From positions 1 through 42,690 of the forward strand of contig WFSE01000051.1 of NCBI GenBank assembly GCA_015486135.1: a stretch of DNA of 42,690 bases. Direction: 5' to 3'. The notes beneath the pieces are model-generated. The model saw only the letters and a list, made by a program, of their open reading frames with translations. It ran no database searches and had not been told where the DNA came from. Position numbers and translations under genes: made by a program. This document shows positions 7,837 to 16,932 of the stretch, one piece after another. Positions within the stretch are counted from its first letter, which is position 1. The number at the start of each line of letters is the position of its first letter. The DNA is from Lentisphaeria bacterium. GTDB lineage: Bacteria; Verrucomicrobiota; Lentisphaeria; Victivallales; JAADHT01.

Positions 7837-8586
7837 ATGAAGATACGTGGCCTTGTTAAATTCTCTTTGGTCGACTATCCAGGCAAGATGTCCTGTGTGC
7901 TTTTTGTCGGCCAGTGCAACTTCAGATGTCCGTATTGCCACAATCCCCACTTGGTCTTGGCTCCGGAATCCCAACCAGAGATGCGTCAAGGGGAAATTAT
8001 GGCATTTTTGGAGAAACGCAGGCGTCTTTTGGACGGTTTGGTTCTAACAGGCGGGGAGCCGTCGCTACGCCCTGGTGTGGAAAATTTCCTATCTAAAGTC
8101 AAGAGCATGGGATTTCTTGTCAAGCTCGACACCAATGGGAGCGTCCCCGACAGGGTGGTCGGAATGGTCGAGTCGGGACTTGTGGACATGCTAGGGATTG
8201 ACTACAAGGCGCCAGCGGCGTTGTACGCGGAGGTAACGTCCAGCGCCGATTCCAGCATCGCGGAAAAAGTGAGATCCCTAATAAAATTTGCCGTCGTAAA
8301 GGGAGTGCCCATGGACGTGCGAACTACCGTGCACAAGTCCATTCTTTCCCTCGAGGATCTTATAACCATGCGGCGCGAACTGGACCGACTGGGAGTGGGA
8401 AAATGGCATTTGCAGCAATTCCATAACGCCGACGTTTTGGACCCTAGCCTTCTGGAGGAGGAAACCTACTCCGACACCGAATTGCTTGGGATTGTGGCGA
8501 GGCTAGGAGGAGGAACAATGCTTAGAGGCGCAAATGTCCCCGATCGGGGGCAGTCGAAGCGTTTGGAGCCAGTGGCGGTGGCGTGA
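7837..8586 (+). CDS. nrdG: Anaerobic ribonucleotide-reductase-activating radical SAM protein
   Basis: This 249-residue radical S-adenosylmethionine enzyme generates the glycyl radical on class III ribonucleotide reductase. The N-terminus, MKIRGLVKFSLVDYPGK, is typical. The iron-sulfur motif is CNFRCPYC (Cx3Cx2C), followed by the SAM-binding VLTGGEPSLRPGVENFL and VKLDTNGS. It is longer than the short E. coli NrdG (about 150 residues) and matches the longer 'YjjW/NrdG-like' activases of anaerobes. It starts 83 bases after the glycyl-radical ORF and is the last gene of that locus. The ribosome site is weak (TTGAG). Its substrate here would be the small separate polypeptide rather than the NrdD tail. 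Confidence 0.92.
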   Translation: MKIRGLVKFSLVDYPGKMSCVLFVGQCNFRCPYCHNPHLVLAPESQPEMRQGEIMAFLEKRRRLLDGLVLTGGEPSLRPGVENFLSKVKSMGFLVKLDTNGSVPDRVVGMVESGLVDMLGIDYKAPAALYAEVTSSADSSIAEKVRSLIKFAVVKGVPMDVRTTVHKSILSLEDLITMRRELDRLGVGKWHLQQFHNADVLDPSLLEEETYSDTELLGIVARLGGGTMLRGANVPDRGQSKRLEPVAVA

Positions 8587-8645
8587 AATAATTCGAAGGG
8601 ATAAAACGGGAACAAGATATGTTGACTCGAACAAGGAGTTGTAAG

Positions 8646-11600
8646 ATGGGGTTTTCCTATTTGGCGAGAGGAGCTTGCTCGGCCGCTCTACTTTTGGCTT
8701 TTGTTCTAGCCGGATGCCGCGCGGAGCCGCCGAAGGATACGGTCGTCAAGACAAAGCCAAGGCGGGAAAAGAAGCAATGGCCAAAACCCGAGGCCGCCAC
8801 ACACAGGGACTTTTCCGCCGGCATCCTGAATCGCGGAAAGCTCCTTAAAGCTATCAAAAAGGTCGATAAGAAAAAGTATCCCAACGCCGACGAAGTCCTT
8901 GTCGATGATTACATCCTTTGCGAATACAAACCCGACGGCACTTCCGTAACATGGGACGACACTTGCCTGAAAATCCTCACCGAGAAAGGCCGACAAAACA
9001 ACCGGTCGCTCTCCTTCTACTACAGCCTCCCTTATTCCACCGTTAGTTTGAAGTTCGTCAAGGTGGTCAAACCGAACGGGCGGGTTGTCAAGGTGGATAT
9101 CGCAAAAAACTCCAAGGTGATGGTGAATTCGTATCAAATGAGCCAAAACATATACAACCCCAACGACAAAATCCTCCGCGTCAACATCCCCGAATTGCAA
9201 GTTGGCGATTCCATCCACTATCTTAGCTTTAGGCGCACCGTCAAGGCTAGAGTGCCGAACACCTGGAGCGATTACTATCTCCTCGAAGGAACATCCCCTG
9301 TCAGGCATCTCTCCATCGAGGTGGTCTCGCCAGACGAACTTCCCTTGGCGAAGAGGGTGGTCAAGGACGGCGGCAAGGGTGTCGTGAGCTATAGGGTCGA
9401 CAAACTTAAACATTCAACGGTGCACCGCTGGGATGTCTCGAATGTTCCGAGACTCTTTCCAGAGCCGAACATGCCTCCAATCCCGTCGGTGTCGCAAAGA
9501 CTCCTCGTCAGCACTATCAAAAGCTGGAAAGACGTTTCCTCGTGGTATTGGATGCTCTGCGAGCCGCACGTTAAGGCCGTCTCTCCGGAAATGCGCTCGA
9601 AAGTCGAGGAGCTGGTTGCGAAAGCCGGACCGTCGGCCATCAAACGCATGCGCGCGATTTTCAATTTCGTCTCGCAACGCGTGAGATACATTGGATTGAC
9701 CACCGAAACCAACGCTCCAGGCTACGAACCACATGACGCCAAGGATACTTTCGCCAAAATGGGAGGCGTGTGCAGAGACAAGGCGGCGCTCCTGGTCGCC
9801 ATGCTTAGGCTGGCGGGATTCGACGCTTATCCCGTGCTGATAATGGCCGGAGCAAAAAAAGACCCCGAGGTGCCCAATCCATATTTCAATCACGCTATAA
9901 CCTGCGTCGAAACCCCGGATGGCGCTAGAATCCTCATGGATCCGACTAACGAAAACTCGAAAGCGTTCCTCCCATCGTATCTCTGCGACAAAAGCTACCT
10001 GGTCGCTAAACCTGAGGGCGCCCCACTTAGAATATCTCCAGTCGTGCCCGTGAATAAAAATCTCTTGAAGATAAACACATACGCGTCCATTAACGAAAGC
10101 GGAGTGATGATCGCTGAAACCTCTTTTAGTTTTTTCGGAATCAACGACACTGCGTACAGGGGGTATTTCGCTAGGCTAAAACCATTGGAAAGAAGACGCT
10201 TTTTCGAGCGGATAGTTAAAAAAGTTGTTCCCGACGCCAAACTCGTGGAATATAGCGTGCAACCCGCCAACGTGAGGGATACCTCCAAAGCTTTGAAGGT
10301 CTACATCCGATTCGTTGCCAATGACGCCCTGGTCAAGGGATATGGAAGGGTTGTCCTGACTCCCCCTTGGTTCGGCTCTTCCATGGGAATGGCAAACTTC
10401 GTTTTGGGGAAAATGGGATTGAGGAAAAGACGTTTCCCGTTGCTCACCGACACGACGTGCGGTGTCGTCGAGCATTTCGCCATTGACATGAGCCACGCTA
10501 TCGAAGGGGTCGCCGCTATTCCCACTTCCGCTCCATTGCCGGGAAAATTCGTCTCGTGGGACCAGCACTTCAAATTCAAAAATGGCGTGTTTGAAGGACA
10601 TTCCGAGTTTCTTCTCAAGAAAACCGAATTCTCTCCAACACGTTACTTGGCCCTTAAAAAGGCCCTCCGGATGATGGAGTATAGCCGAAGGAAATCCCCT
10701 ATATTTTTGCGCAAAGGTGGACGAATGGCGGACAGAGACGCCAATTCCATTGTTCTGAACAAAAAAGTCCGTTGCGTGGTGGACGGACCGTCATCTTGGA
10801 CCACTGTCACATCGGTGAGAAGAAAAATACTCACATACGCTGGACAAAAAAAATATTCCGAGATTAAAGTCCATTATAATCCGGCTTGGGACAAGGTGCG
10901 GGTGATTGAAGCGAAAGTCGTGTTGCCCGACGGTACCGTCAAAAAGGCGGCAAAAGAAGATATGAACCTCATGGACGAATCTTGGGTCGGTGCCGCTCCG
11001 CGGTATTCTCCCGGGAAAATCCTGGTCGTCAATATTCCCGGAGTCGCCGTGGGAAGCGTAATAGAGTATAAAATCGCCAAACAACGGAAACATCGCCCGT
11101 TCTTTTTCATGACGCGCTATTTCCGAGGCTTTGACCCGTTGAACAAAATGGCTTTGGACATAGTCGTTCCCAAGGGCATGAATTTGGAGGTGTCCAACAA
11201 GGAGGGAGTGGGGGAACGCCTCTTTAAATTCTCCGTTTCCAGCGATGGACGCAAATTTTCTTGGCGAGGCGGACCGGCGGCGGCCCTGCGACGCGAGCCC
11301 GGTGCCCCGCCGTTATGGTCGTTCGTTCCCTCTTGCGTGGTCTCTTCCGGTAAGTGGAGCGACTATGCCAAGATGATTGCCAAGACGGTGGAGAAAGGCG
11401 CTTCCGCCCAAGACCACGCCGCGGCCAAGGCCGTGGCACTGACCGCGACGCTCGGAGATTCCCCCACGGAGGCGGACGAGGTGAGAGCCGTCAGGGATTT
11501 TGTCGCTAAAAACATCAAACTGGCTGGACCGGCGATAGGTTCGTTTCCTCTTTCCATGATTACTCCCGCCGATAAAACGCTAGCCGATGGATATGGCAAC

Positions 11601-12578
11601 TCTTTGGACCGAGCGGTACTCCTTTATTCCATGCTGAAAGCCGTGGGATACAAACCCGAAATTGTACTGGCCGCCAACTTCCCGGCAATTGAAGCCTTGA
11701 AACGCTTGAACGACGTTCCGCAATTGTCGGTTTTCAACAGGGTGCTGGTAAGGGTGGGAGTCGATGGCAAAGGCGATGTTTATCTTAACGACACCGACCA
11801 ATACGCCAGACTGGGCGCCACGCCGAGCACCGGCAACGCGGCTCTGTTCTGTGGTTCGGGAAAAATTGGCGAAATAAAGGTCTCCGATGGCGATCGATCC
11901 GCAACTAGCATGGCTTACAAAATGAAAATATATTCGGACGGAAGAGCGGTTATGAACGTTAAACGCGTCTTCAGAGGGACTGATTTCGGATATTGGAACA
12001 AGGCGTACTCGCAAATGACGGGAGAGGAACGACGCAGGCACTTCCAGGAACTCGTAGCCGATATCTCGCAGTCGGCCACCCCCTTGGGATCGCTTAAAAC
12101 AGACTTCTCCTCCTACCCGGGTGTCGAGAACTTTTCCGTGGAAGTCCCAAGGTTCGCGGTCCTTGAGAACAACTATCTCTACCTGAAATTGCCCCATACT
12201 ATCGGAAACGTTTTGGGATATTACGGCGACACCAGGGAAACCCCGCTTCTGGTCAGAAAGGCTAGAAGAACGTCAAAAACATATATTATGACATTCCCGG
12301 ACAAATACGCCAAGAAAATACCCATCGCTCCTCCAACCGATTCCTGGAACCTTCCATGCGGTGCCGGACGCGTCTCCCTAGTGAACGACAGAGATATTTT
12401 TGGCCCAAGCCCTAAACCCGTCATGTTTATTCAACAGGAGATGGCTCTCAATCCCGCTTTCATCTCTCCGGATGAATTCGAAATGGCTAAGATTGTCTCG
12501 GAAAAAATGACAAGCAGAAGAGCCAGTACGCTTCTTCTCGAACTTACTGAGGATAGAATAGCTTCTTTCGAGGAGTAA
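8646..12578 (+). CDS. Large lipoprotein with two DUF3857/transglutaminase-like halves, the second catalytically degenerate
   Basis: The protein has 1310 residues. It starts at ATG 8646, seven bases after AAGGAG; an ATG at 8619 lacks such a site. A signal peptide ends in the lipobox LAGC (Cys24), so it is probably a periplasmic lipoprotein. Residues about 60-330 form a DUF3857-like beta region. A transglutaminase-like core follows, with Cys376 (GGVCRDKAAL), His416 (YFNHAITC) and Asp432 (LMDPTN). A second DUF3857/transglutaminase unit occupies about 725-1200, but the aligned triad positions are Ser986 (GNSLDRA), Arg1032 (FNRVLV) and Asn1048 (YLNDTD). Only the first half is therefore likely to be an enzyme (peptidase or amidase type). 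The gene stands alone between nrdG and a decayed insertion element. Its substrate is unknown. Confidence 0.85.
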   Translation: MGFSYLARGACSAALLLAFVLAGCRAEPPKDTVVKTKPRREKKQWPKPEAATHRDFSAGILNRGKLLKAIKKVDKKKYPNADEVLVDDYILCEYKPDGTSVTWDDTCLKILTEKGRQNNRSLSFYYSLPYSTVSLKFVKVVKPNGRVVKVDIAKNSKVMVNSYQMSQNIYNPNDKILRVNIPELQVGDSIHYLSFRRTVKARVPNTWSDYYLLEGTSPVRHLSIEVVSPDELPLAKRVVKDGGKGVVSYRVDKLKHSTVHRWDVSNVPRLFPEPNMPPIPSVSQRLLVSTIKSWKDVSSWYWMLCEPHVKAVSPEMRSKVEELVAKAGPSAIKRMRAIFNFVSQRVRYIGLTTETNAPGYEPHDAKDTFAKMGGVCRDKAALLVAMLRLAGFDAYPVLIMAGAKKDPEVPNPYFNHAITCVETPDGARILMDPTNENSKAFLPSYLCDKSYLVAKPEGAPLRISPVVPVNKNLLKINTYASINESGVMIAETSFSFFGINDTAYRGYFARLKPLERRRFFERIVKKVVPDAKLVEYSVQPANVRDTSKALKVYIRFVANDALVKGYGRVVLTPPWFGSSMGMANFVLGKMGLRKRRFPLLTDTTCGVVEHFAIDMSHAIEGVAAIPTSAPLPGKFVSWDQHFKFKNGVFEGHSEFLLKKTEFSPTRYLALKKALRMMEYSRRKSPIFLRKGGRMADRDANSIVLNKKVRCVVDGPSSWTTVTSVRRKILTYAGQKKYSEIKVHYNPAWDKVRVIEAKVVLPDGTVKKAAKEDMNLMDESWVGAAPRYSPGKILVVNIPGVAVGSVIEYKIAKQRKHRPFFFMTRYFRGFDPLNKMALDIVVPKGMNLEVSNKEGVGERLFKFSVSSDGRKFSWRGGPAAALRREPGAPPLWSFVPSCVVSSGKWSDYAKMIAKTVEKGASAQDHAAAKAVALTATLGDSPTEADEVRAVRDFVAKNIKLAGPAIGSFPLSMITPADKTLADGYGNSLDRAVLLYSMLKAVGYKPEIVLAANFPAIEALKRLNDVPQLSVFNRVLVRVGVDGKGDVYLNDTDQYARLGATPSTGNAALFCGSGKIGEIKVSDGDRSATSMAYKMKIYSDGRAVMNVKRVFRGTDFGYWNKAYSQMTGEERRRHFQELVADISQSATPLGSLKTDFSSYPGVENFSVEVPRFAVLENNYLYLKLPHTIGNVLGYYGDTRETPLLVRKARRTSKTYIMTFPDKYAKKIPIAPPTDSWNLPCGAGRVSLVNDRDIFGPSPKPVMFIQQEMALNPAFISPDEFEMAKIVSEKMTSRRASTLLLELTEDRIASFEE

Positions 12579-12607
12579 CCCCACAGCATACGAATAATTG
12601 GCAAGCC

Positions 12608-12838
12608 CTACTTATCTTTCAATTGCTTTATTTTATCGTCCAATTCCTTTATCCGTTTTTTGAGGTCGCTGGTCATGCCTGTCCGCATAGCTTCTTCAAT
12701 CAGCTTTTGCTTTTTCTGATAAAGGGGTTCGAGGGCTTCGCGTTCCGCTATCCTCTTCCTTATCTCCAAGGCAGAAAGCTTGAAACTTCCAACGGTGTCG
12801 TCGCGGGAGATTTTCCGGAGAATGCATCTTCGCTTCAA
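12608..12838 (-). CDS. Small coiled-coil-like ORF of unknown function inside the ISL3 element
   Basis: A 76-codon frame starts at TTG 12838, or is the tail of a longer lost gene, and ends one base after the left inverted repeat. From about residue 20 it is highly charged and helical (EIRKRIAEREALEPLYQ, then LKKRIKELDDKIKQLKDK), with heptad-like Leu/Ile spacing. It starts 18 bases after the transposase stop on the same strand. I do not recognise a family. It could be an accessory gene, or the C-terminal fragment of a host gene captured by the element. Absence of ATG and of a ribosome site argues for a fragment. Confidence 0.35.
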   Translation of the reverse strand: MKRRCILRKISRDDTVGSFKLSALEIRKRIAEREALEPLYQKKQKLIEEAMRTGMTSDLKKRIKELDDKIKQLKDK

Positions 12839-12856
12839 AATATTCTTTTAGCCTCG

Positions 12857-13741
12857 TCACCAGAAATCATGGGTGAATTCTGGCTCCGGCAGGTCTCCTA
12901 GTTGATGATACAGGGCCGTTTCTATCACTTTGAAGGACCTGAACCCGTAAGATTTTCTAACGGTCAGTTTCATTTTCAGGTTCAATTCTTCCACAATTCC
13001 GTTGTTGTAGCGCTTCCGCACCCTGAAATAATTGAGTATTAGTTCCCGGTGCCTTCGAAGCATTTTCGCCACGTCCCTCATCGGTTCGATATTAGAGTAC
13101 ATGACCTGCCTCGTCCATGCGTCGAGGAATTTCCCCGCCCAAGTCGGACTATTGTACTCCCAGAACTTGTGGAACTGCTCTTTTAGAAGATACGCCCTAA
13201 CCGTTTTGAGGTTCATCGTCAACAGCTTCTTAAGCCTGCCTTTTTGCGTCGTGGTGAGATTTCCTATGCGCTTCAGAAAGCACCACCGCGATTTAGCCAG
13301 GACTGGAAACTCGCCCTTTTCCTTCAATCGCTTCGCTTCGGCGGCCCGGAGCTTGTCCAGAGCCTTGGAGAATTTCTGCATTATATGGCCCATTATGAAG
13401 TGCCATTGAGTGGCCCGTTTTGAAGCGCCCGTTGACAAAATAATCCGGAACCGGAGGTTGTTGCTTATTTCATATATCTCTGTCTTCTCTATTATCCGTT
13501 CCTCTGTGCCTCCAGCGCAGCGGGCATGCCACGCCGTAACTTTGTGAAGGCGGGTGGCGGGATAAATCTTATAATCTGTTCCTAGCCTCTCACGAATTAG
13601 GGCTTTCGCGGAATTGGCAAATGCCTCAAATTGAGCAGGGAACATTAGTCGTCTCCAAGGGTTTTGGAAGGGCCGCTCAAATGTGTGCGCCCAAGCGGAG
13701 CGAGGGGCGCCTTCCAAAACACACGAACGTGTGCTTGCCAA
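12857..13741 (-). pseudogene. ISL3-family transposase, 5' part lost and replaced by repeat sequence
   Basis: The last 170 residues or so are a clear ISL3 transposase C-terminus: HIMQKFSKALDKLR, GRLKKLLTMNLKTVRAYLL, a Trp-rich segment, MLRRHRELILNYFRVR, ELNLKMKLTVRKSYGFRSF and ALYHQLGDLPEPEFTHDF. The last catalytic Glu region (GIVEELNLK) is kept. Upstream of about 13412 the reading frame no longer resembles a transposase: the zinc-finger N-terminus and the first catalytic Asp are missing. The frame instead runs through a sequence repeated at 17053-17131 and a hairpin-bearing repeat (13649-13758). The apparent TTG start at 13741 lies in the right inverted repeat. I read it as a chimeric, non-functional remnant. 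Confidence 0.7.
13438..13524. repeat. Second repeat family, copy 1 (partner at 17053-17131)
   Basis: This segment (core AAATAATCCGGAACCGGAGG) aligns with 17053-17131 with scattered, mostly transition differences and one gap of about eight bases. On the minus strand both copies can encode a similar short peptide (IYEISNNLRFRII here, MYEINSNLRFLII there). Here it is fused to the truncated ISL3 transposase frame. Confidence 0.55.
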
Positions 13742-13758
13742 TTATTCAGTGAGCCCTA
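13649..13758. repeat. Hairpin-bearing copy of the dispersed repeat at the right end of the ISL3 element
   Basis: GTCGTCTCCAAGGGTTTTGG at 13649-13668 is shared with 25885-25902 (one base shorter there). GTTTTGGAAGG (13661-13671) and CCTTCCAAAAC (13710-13720) form an 11-bp perfect stem. The end GCTTGCCAATTATTCAG through 13758 is the shared repeat end. It abuts the stop codon of the CrtI-like gene. Confidence 0.5.
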
Positions 13759-13759
13759 G

Positions 13760-15196
13760 TTAGCGGAGGGCATAGGCGTTAGCCATGGAAATCCCGCTTA
13801 ACATGGCGCCCGTGATACCGAGGAACCCCTGGTCCGTGCCGCAGAGGAATAGGCCTTCGAGGGGGGTCGTTCCATCTTTGCTTTTGACAGGCGCTCCGTA
13901 AATGGCGCCGTTGAGCTTTCCAGTATAGCGCGTGATGGTCAGCGGAGTAAAGGTGTCGGTGAAAACGGCATTATCCCTCAACCCCACGATTCCCGCGACA
14001 TTTTCCGCTAGCTCCAGGGCGTTTTCGGTAAGTTCGCATTTGGCGTTGACATAGGCCTCTTTATCGAGCCCGGCCCAGGTGTCGTAGTTGGCCAGCGACG
14101 TAATCCGCACCATGGGAGGCGGTGGGCTGTCTCCCGGCTCGAACTGGAACCCTCCGGGGAAGCACACCACTCCGCTGGAGTAGTCAACCAGCTCCGCCGG
14201 CACGTCGTAGCGGAACTTCTCCGAGCGGTTGAAAAACACTATCGCCCGATCGGAGACGCGGTCCCGAAGGGAATCGTCGAGGACCGCTATGGTCTCGACG
14301 AAACCCAGTCGTCCGGGATCGCCAAGTCGCTCCTCGGGAGCGGAATCCACCAATGACATTGTCTCGTGGCGTCCAGCCGAGGAGAGAATGACTTTTGCTT
14401 GGACGATCTCTCCCGAATCGAGTTCCACTGCCGTCACCGCACCGTTTTCGGCCAGGATTCTGGCGACGCCGTTGCCAAGAAGAAGGGCCGGGGCATCGCC
14501 ATCCGGTTTAGCGCGATTTCCGCGGCGAATCTCCCCTCCGCATTCCTCGAAGCGCTCCTCAAGCAGTCGCAGGAAGCTCCCCATGCCGTCAGCCGGACGG
14601 CAGAAACCCTCGCGGAATACGCTCCTATACATGATGGAGAATTGCCCCAACTCCATATCTCCCGGGATGGCGCTACCGTAATACGACAACGGAGCGAAAA
14701 GCATATCGGTCAGTAGCGGGTCGGATAGGAAGCCGGCGACCGCATCCCGCGCCGAACGCGGGGCCGCCGAGAGGTCCAGACCGTCGTATTCCATGATAAA
14801 GCGATCAAGCGCCAAAAAGCCTTCAAGCGATTCGGGGAACGCCCTTTTTATCTCGGAGACCAAGAGGTCGAAATCGTTTGAAAACTCCAGAGTGGCCTCG
14901 GGAAAGTCAATCCTCGAGCCTTTCTGGGGGCGAAGCTCCAGCTTGTCGTAAGGGATCCTCAATTGTCGCAACAGCTTGAGCAACGGAGCGGACTTCGGCC
15001 CGTTTTTCGGGGTGAAATTCGTCATGGCGTGGAGTCCGGTATCCAACTGGATTCCGTTCCGGGCGTAGGTGGAGTTCAGCCCGCCCGTCTTCGCGTGCCG
15101 TTCGCATATCAGGACGTTTTTTCCGAAATGCGCTAGGCGAATGGCGGCCGCAAGACCCGATAATCCAGCTCCGATAACGACGCAATCTTTTTCCAT
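13760..15196 (-). CDS. FAD-dependent phytoene-desaturase/retinol-saturase-like oxidoreductase
   Basis: This 478-residue flavoprotein of the CrtI-type amine-oxidoreductase superfamily starts with a dinucleotide-binding fold (VVIGAGLSGLAAAIRLA, then VLICERHAKTGG) and LDTGLHAMTNF. It ends with the FAD-closing segment GLFLCGTDQGFLGITGAMLS. The family desaturates or saturates polyene or isoprenoid chains, but many members have unknown substrates. I chose ATG 15196, which places the Rossmann Gly motif at residue 9 and has an AAAGGA site upstream; 34 further in-frame codons upstream look non-coding. No carotenoid genes are nearby, so carotenoid synthesis should not be assumed. Its stop codon abuts the ISL3 element repeat. 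Confidence 0.78.
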   Translation of the reverse strand: MEKDCVVIGAGLSGLAAAIRLAHFGKNVLICERHAKTGGLNSTYARNGIQLDTGLHAMTNFTPKNGPKSAPLLKLLRQLRIPYDKLELRPQKGSRIDFPEATLEFSNDFDLLVSEIKRAFPESLEGFLALDRFIMEYDGLDLSAAPRSARDAVAGFLSDPLLTDMLFAPLSYYGSAIPGDMELGQFSIMYRSVFREGFCRPADGMGSFLRLLEERFEECGGEIRRGNRAKPDGDAPALLLGNGVARILAENGAVTAVELDSGEIVQAKVILSSAGRHETMSLVDSAPEERLGDPGRLGFVETIAVLDDSLRDRVSDRAIVFFNRSEKFRYDVPAELVDYSSGVVCFPGGFQFEPGDSPPPPMVRITSLANYDTWAGLDKEAYVNAKCELTENALELAENVAGIVGLRDNAVFTDTFTPLTITRYTGKLNGAIYGAPVKSKDGTTPLEGLFLCGTDQGFLGITGAMLSGISMANAYALR

Positions 15197-15266
15197 TGTT
15201 GTCCGATTCCTTTCACCCGGGGTGCCGCGTGGAGTCCGCCGAAGATATCCCGGCGGCGCCATCGGG

Positions 15267-16838
15267 TCAACCCGCGTAATTCGCGGGTTGTATTCCAAGA
15301 CGCTTGATGGCGTAGTGTATTATTCTCGGCGTGGTTTGGAGGACCCGAGCGGCGGCGGCGACATTTCCGCGGTGTCTTTTCAACGCGTCGATAATGACTT
15401 CACGTTCGTAAGAGTCCATTAGTTCCTTTAGACTGGCGTTTTCCCTTGGGATCAAGGGCGTGTTCGTCTGGTCGTCCGTCTGCAGCGATGGAGGCAGCCC
15501 ATATCCGTGTATGACATCGTCCTGACTAGTTAGCACCGCGCGTTCTATGCAGTTTTCGAGTTCCCTCACGTTGCCCGGCCAATGGTACGCCATCATCATG
15601 TTTATAGCGGCGGTGGAGATCCTACGGACATTCTTCCCATACGCCTCATTGTATTTTTGAATGAAGCTGTCGGCTAGGAGCATTATATCGGAGCGGCGAT
15701 CGCGCAAAGCCGGCAAATGGATGGGAAACACGTTTAGGCGATAATACAGGTCCTCCCGGAAAGCGCCTTCCGCCATGGCTTCCTCCAAATCGCGGCTCGT
15801 CGCCGCGATGATACGGACGTTCACGGGGATAGGCTCGTTCGAGCCGACACGCTCCACGACGCGCTCCTGCAGAGCCCTAAGCAGCCTGACCTGGACAGAT
15901 GGCGCGATATCCCCGATTTCGTCGAGGAACAGCGTGCCCCCATTGGCGGCTTCGAACCGCCCTTTGCGTTGCCGTGTCGCTCCACTGAAAGAGCCTTTCT
16001 CGTGTCCAAAAAGCTCGCTTTCTATAAGGTTTTCCGGAAGCGCGGCGCAGTTGACGCACACGAACGGGTTGGCGCGTCTTGAGCTACTGTAGTGGATAGC
16101 CCTCGCTACAAGTTCCTTTCCCGTTCCGGACTCGCCCCGGATTAGCACGGTGGCGACGCTGTCCGCGACTTGCGCGATCTGGTCGTAAACCTGCAGCATC
16201 GCGCCACATCTTCCTATCATATTCCCCGGATTGTAATGCTCACCAAGTTGCTGGCGCAGGCGGAGGTTCTCCTCCTGCAGACTTTCCCGCTCCTCGATCT
16301 CCTCGCGAATACCCGCCACCCCCTCGGCGAGTATATCGCCAATGAGCTTGAAGAAGTGGAGTTCCCGGTTTAGCGCATCCATTGTGGCGGTGGGGCGGTA
16401 TATGCTCATGGTGCCGATCACGGCCCGCTGATGGATGACCGGGACGCAAAGGAACGCCGTTTTATCCTTCGGCCGGTATTTTGTCTTGTTGAGAAAAAGT
16501 GGTTCCTTCGAGATGTCCTCGACCACAACCGGAGCGCCTGTCTCCACTACCCGCCCCACAATCCCCTCGCCAGGAGCATATTCCCCCCTACGACGCTCCT
16601 CCTCGCTCATCCCGCAAGCGGCCTCGACAACGAACACATCGCTATCGAAACGCCGCAACGCGAAAGCCGCGCGTTCGACTCCTATCTCCTCCTCGAGAAT
16701 CGACAAAACGTCATTGAGTAGCGACGACACCTCGTGCCGCCGGGCGACCCTATGGGAAATCCGGTATAAGACACTCAGCTCCCGTTCCGGATCCAACTCC
16801 AGAGCCCGCTGAATAATAGGCGAATGCTTTATTGTCAT
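15267..16838 (-). CDS. NifA-like sigma-54-dependent activator: GAF, AAA+ and Fis-type HTH
   Basis: The protein has 523 residues: a GAF sensor (about 30-190), a sigma-54-interacting AAA+ domain (about 205-430) and a C-terminal Fis-type helix-turn-helix ([20 protein letters not shown]). Walker A is GESGTGKE and Walker [12 protein letters not shown]. The sigma-54-contacting loop reads GSFSGA instead of the canonical GAFTGA. The start at ATG 16838 is supported by AGGAGG nine bases upstream; an upstream in-frame extension to 17000 is low-complexity and probably not coding. The first 13 residues and the start codon are encoded by a copy of a dispersed repeat (16801-16849). It lies divergent to amtB and the PII gene, whose promoter has a sigma-54 signature, so a nitrogen-control role like NifA is likely. 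What the GAF domain binds is unknown. Confidence 0.88.
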   Translation of the reverse strand: MTIKHSPIIQRALELDPERELSVLYRISHRVARRHEVSSLLNDVLSILEEEIGVERAAFALRRFDSDVFVVEAACGMSEEERRRGEYAPGEGIVGRVVETGAPVVVEDISKEPLFLNKTKYRPKDKTAFLCVPVIHQRAVIGTMSIYRPTATMDALNRELHFFKLIGDILAEGVAGIREEIEERESLQEENLRLRQQLGEHYNPGNMIGRCGAMLQVYDQIAQVADSVATVLIRGESGTGKELVARAIHYSSSRRANPFVCVNCAALPENLIESELFGHEKGSFSGATRQRKGRFEAANGGTLFLDEIGDIAPSVQVRLLRALQERVVERVGSNEPIPVNVRIIAATSRDLEEAMAEGAFREDLYYRLNVFPIHLPALRDRRSDIMLLADSFIQKYNEAYGKNVRRISTAAINMMMAYHWPGNVRELENCIERAVLTSQDDVIHGYGLPPSLQTDDQTNTPLIPRENASLKELMDSYEREVIIDALKRHRGNVAAAARVLQTTPRIIHYAIKRLGIQPANYAG

Positions 16839-16849
16839 TGGGCTAACCC
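16801..16849. repeat. Dispersed repeat copy forming the start of the NifA-like gene
   Basis: Read on the minus strand, this segment contains TAGCCCAATGACAATAAAGC and then CCTATTATTCAGCGGGCTCT. It corresponds base for base with repeat copies at 29333-29375 and 25820-25866 that lie outside genes. The shared part spans the start codon and codons 1-13 of the regulator; the AGGAGG site lies just outside it. Confidence 0.65.
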
Positions 16850-16932
16850 TCCTCTTACCCTTCGCGGCCTCCGCGTCTTTGCGAGGCAATTTCTTTTTCT
16901 TTCCGTCTTTTCCAACCACCCGCATCGCTGGA

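Larger units (their letters stand above)
12592..13747 (-). mobile_element. Decayed ISL3-family-related element bounded by 15-bp inverted repeats
   Basis: GAATAATTGGCAAGC at 12592-12606 is repeated perfectly inverted at 13733-13747. On the right side the similarity to the dispersed repeat continues outward to 13758 (CAGTGAGCCCTA), two bases before the stop codon of the next gene; on the left it stops. The 1156 bp between the repeats hold a 5'-damaged ISL3 transposase and a 76-residue ORF, both on the minus strand. No target-site duplication is evident. It is probably not mobile by itself. Confidence 0.6.
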
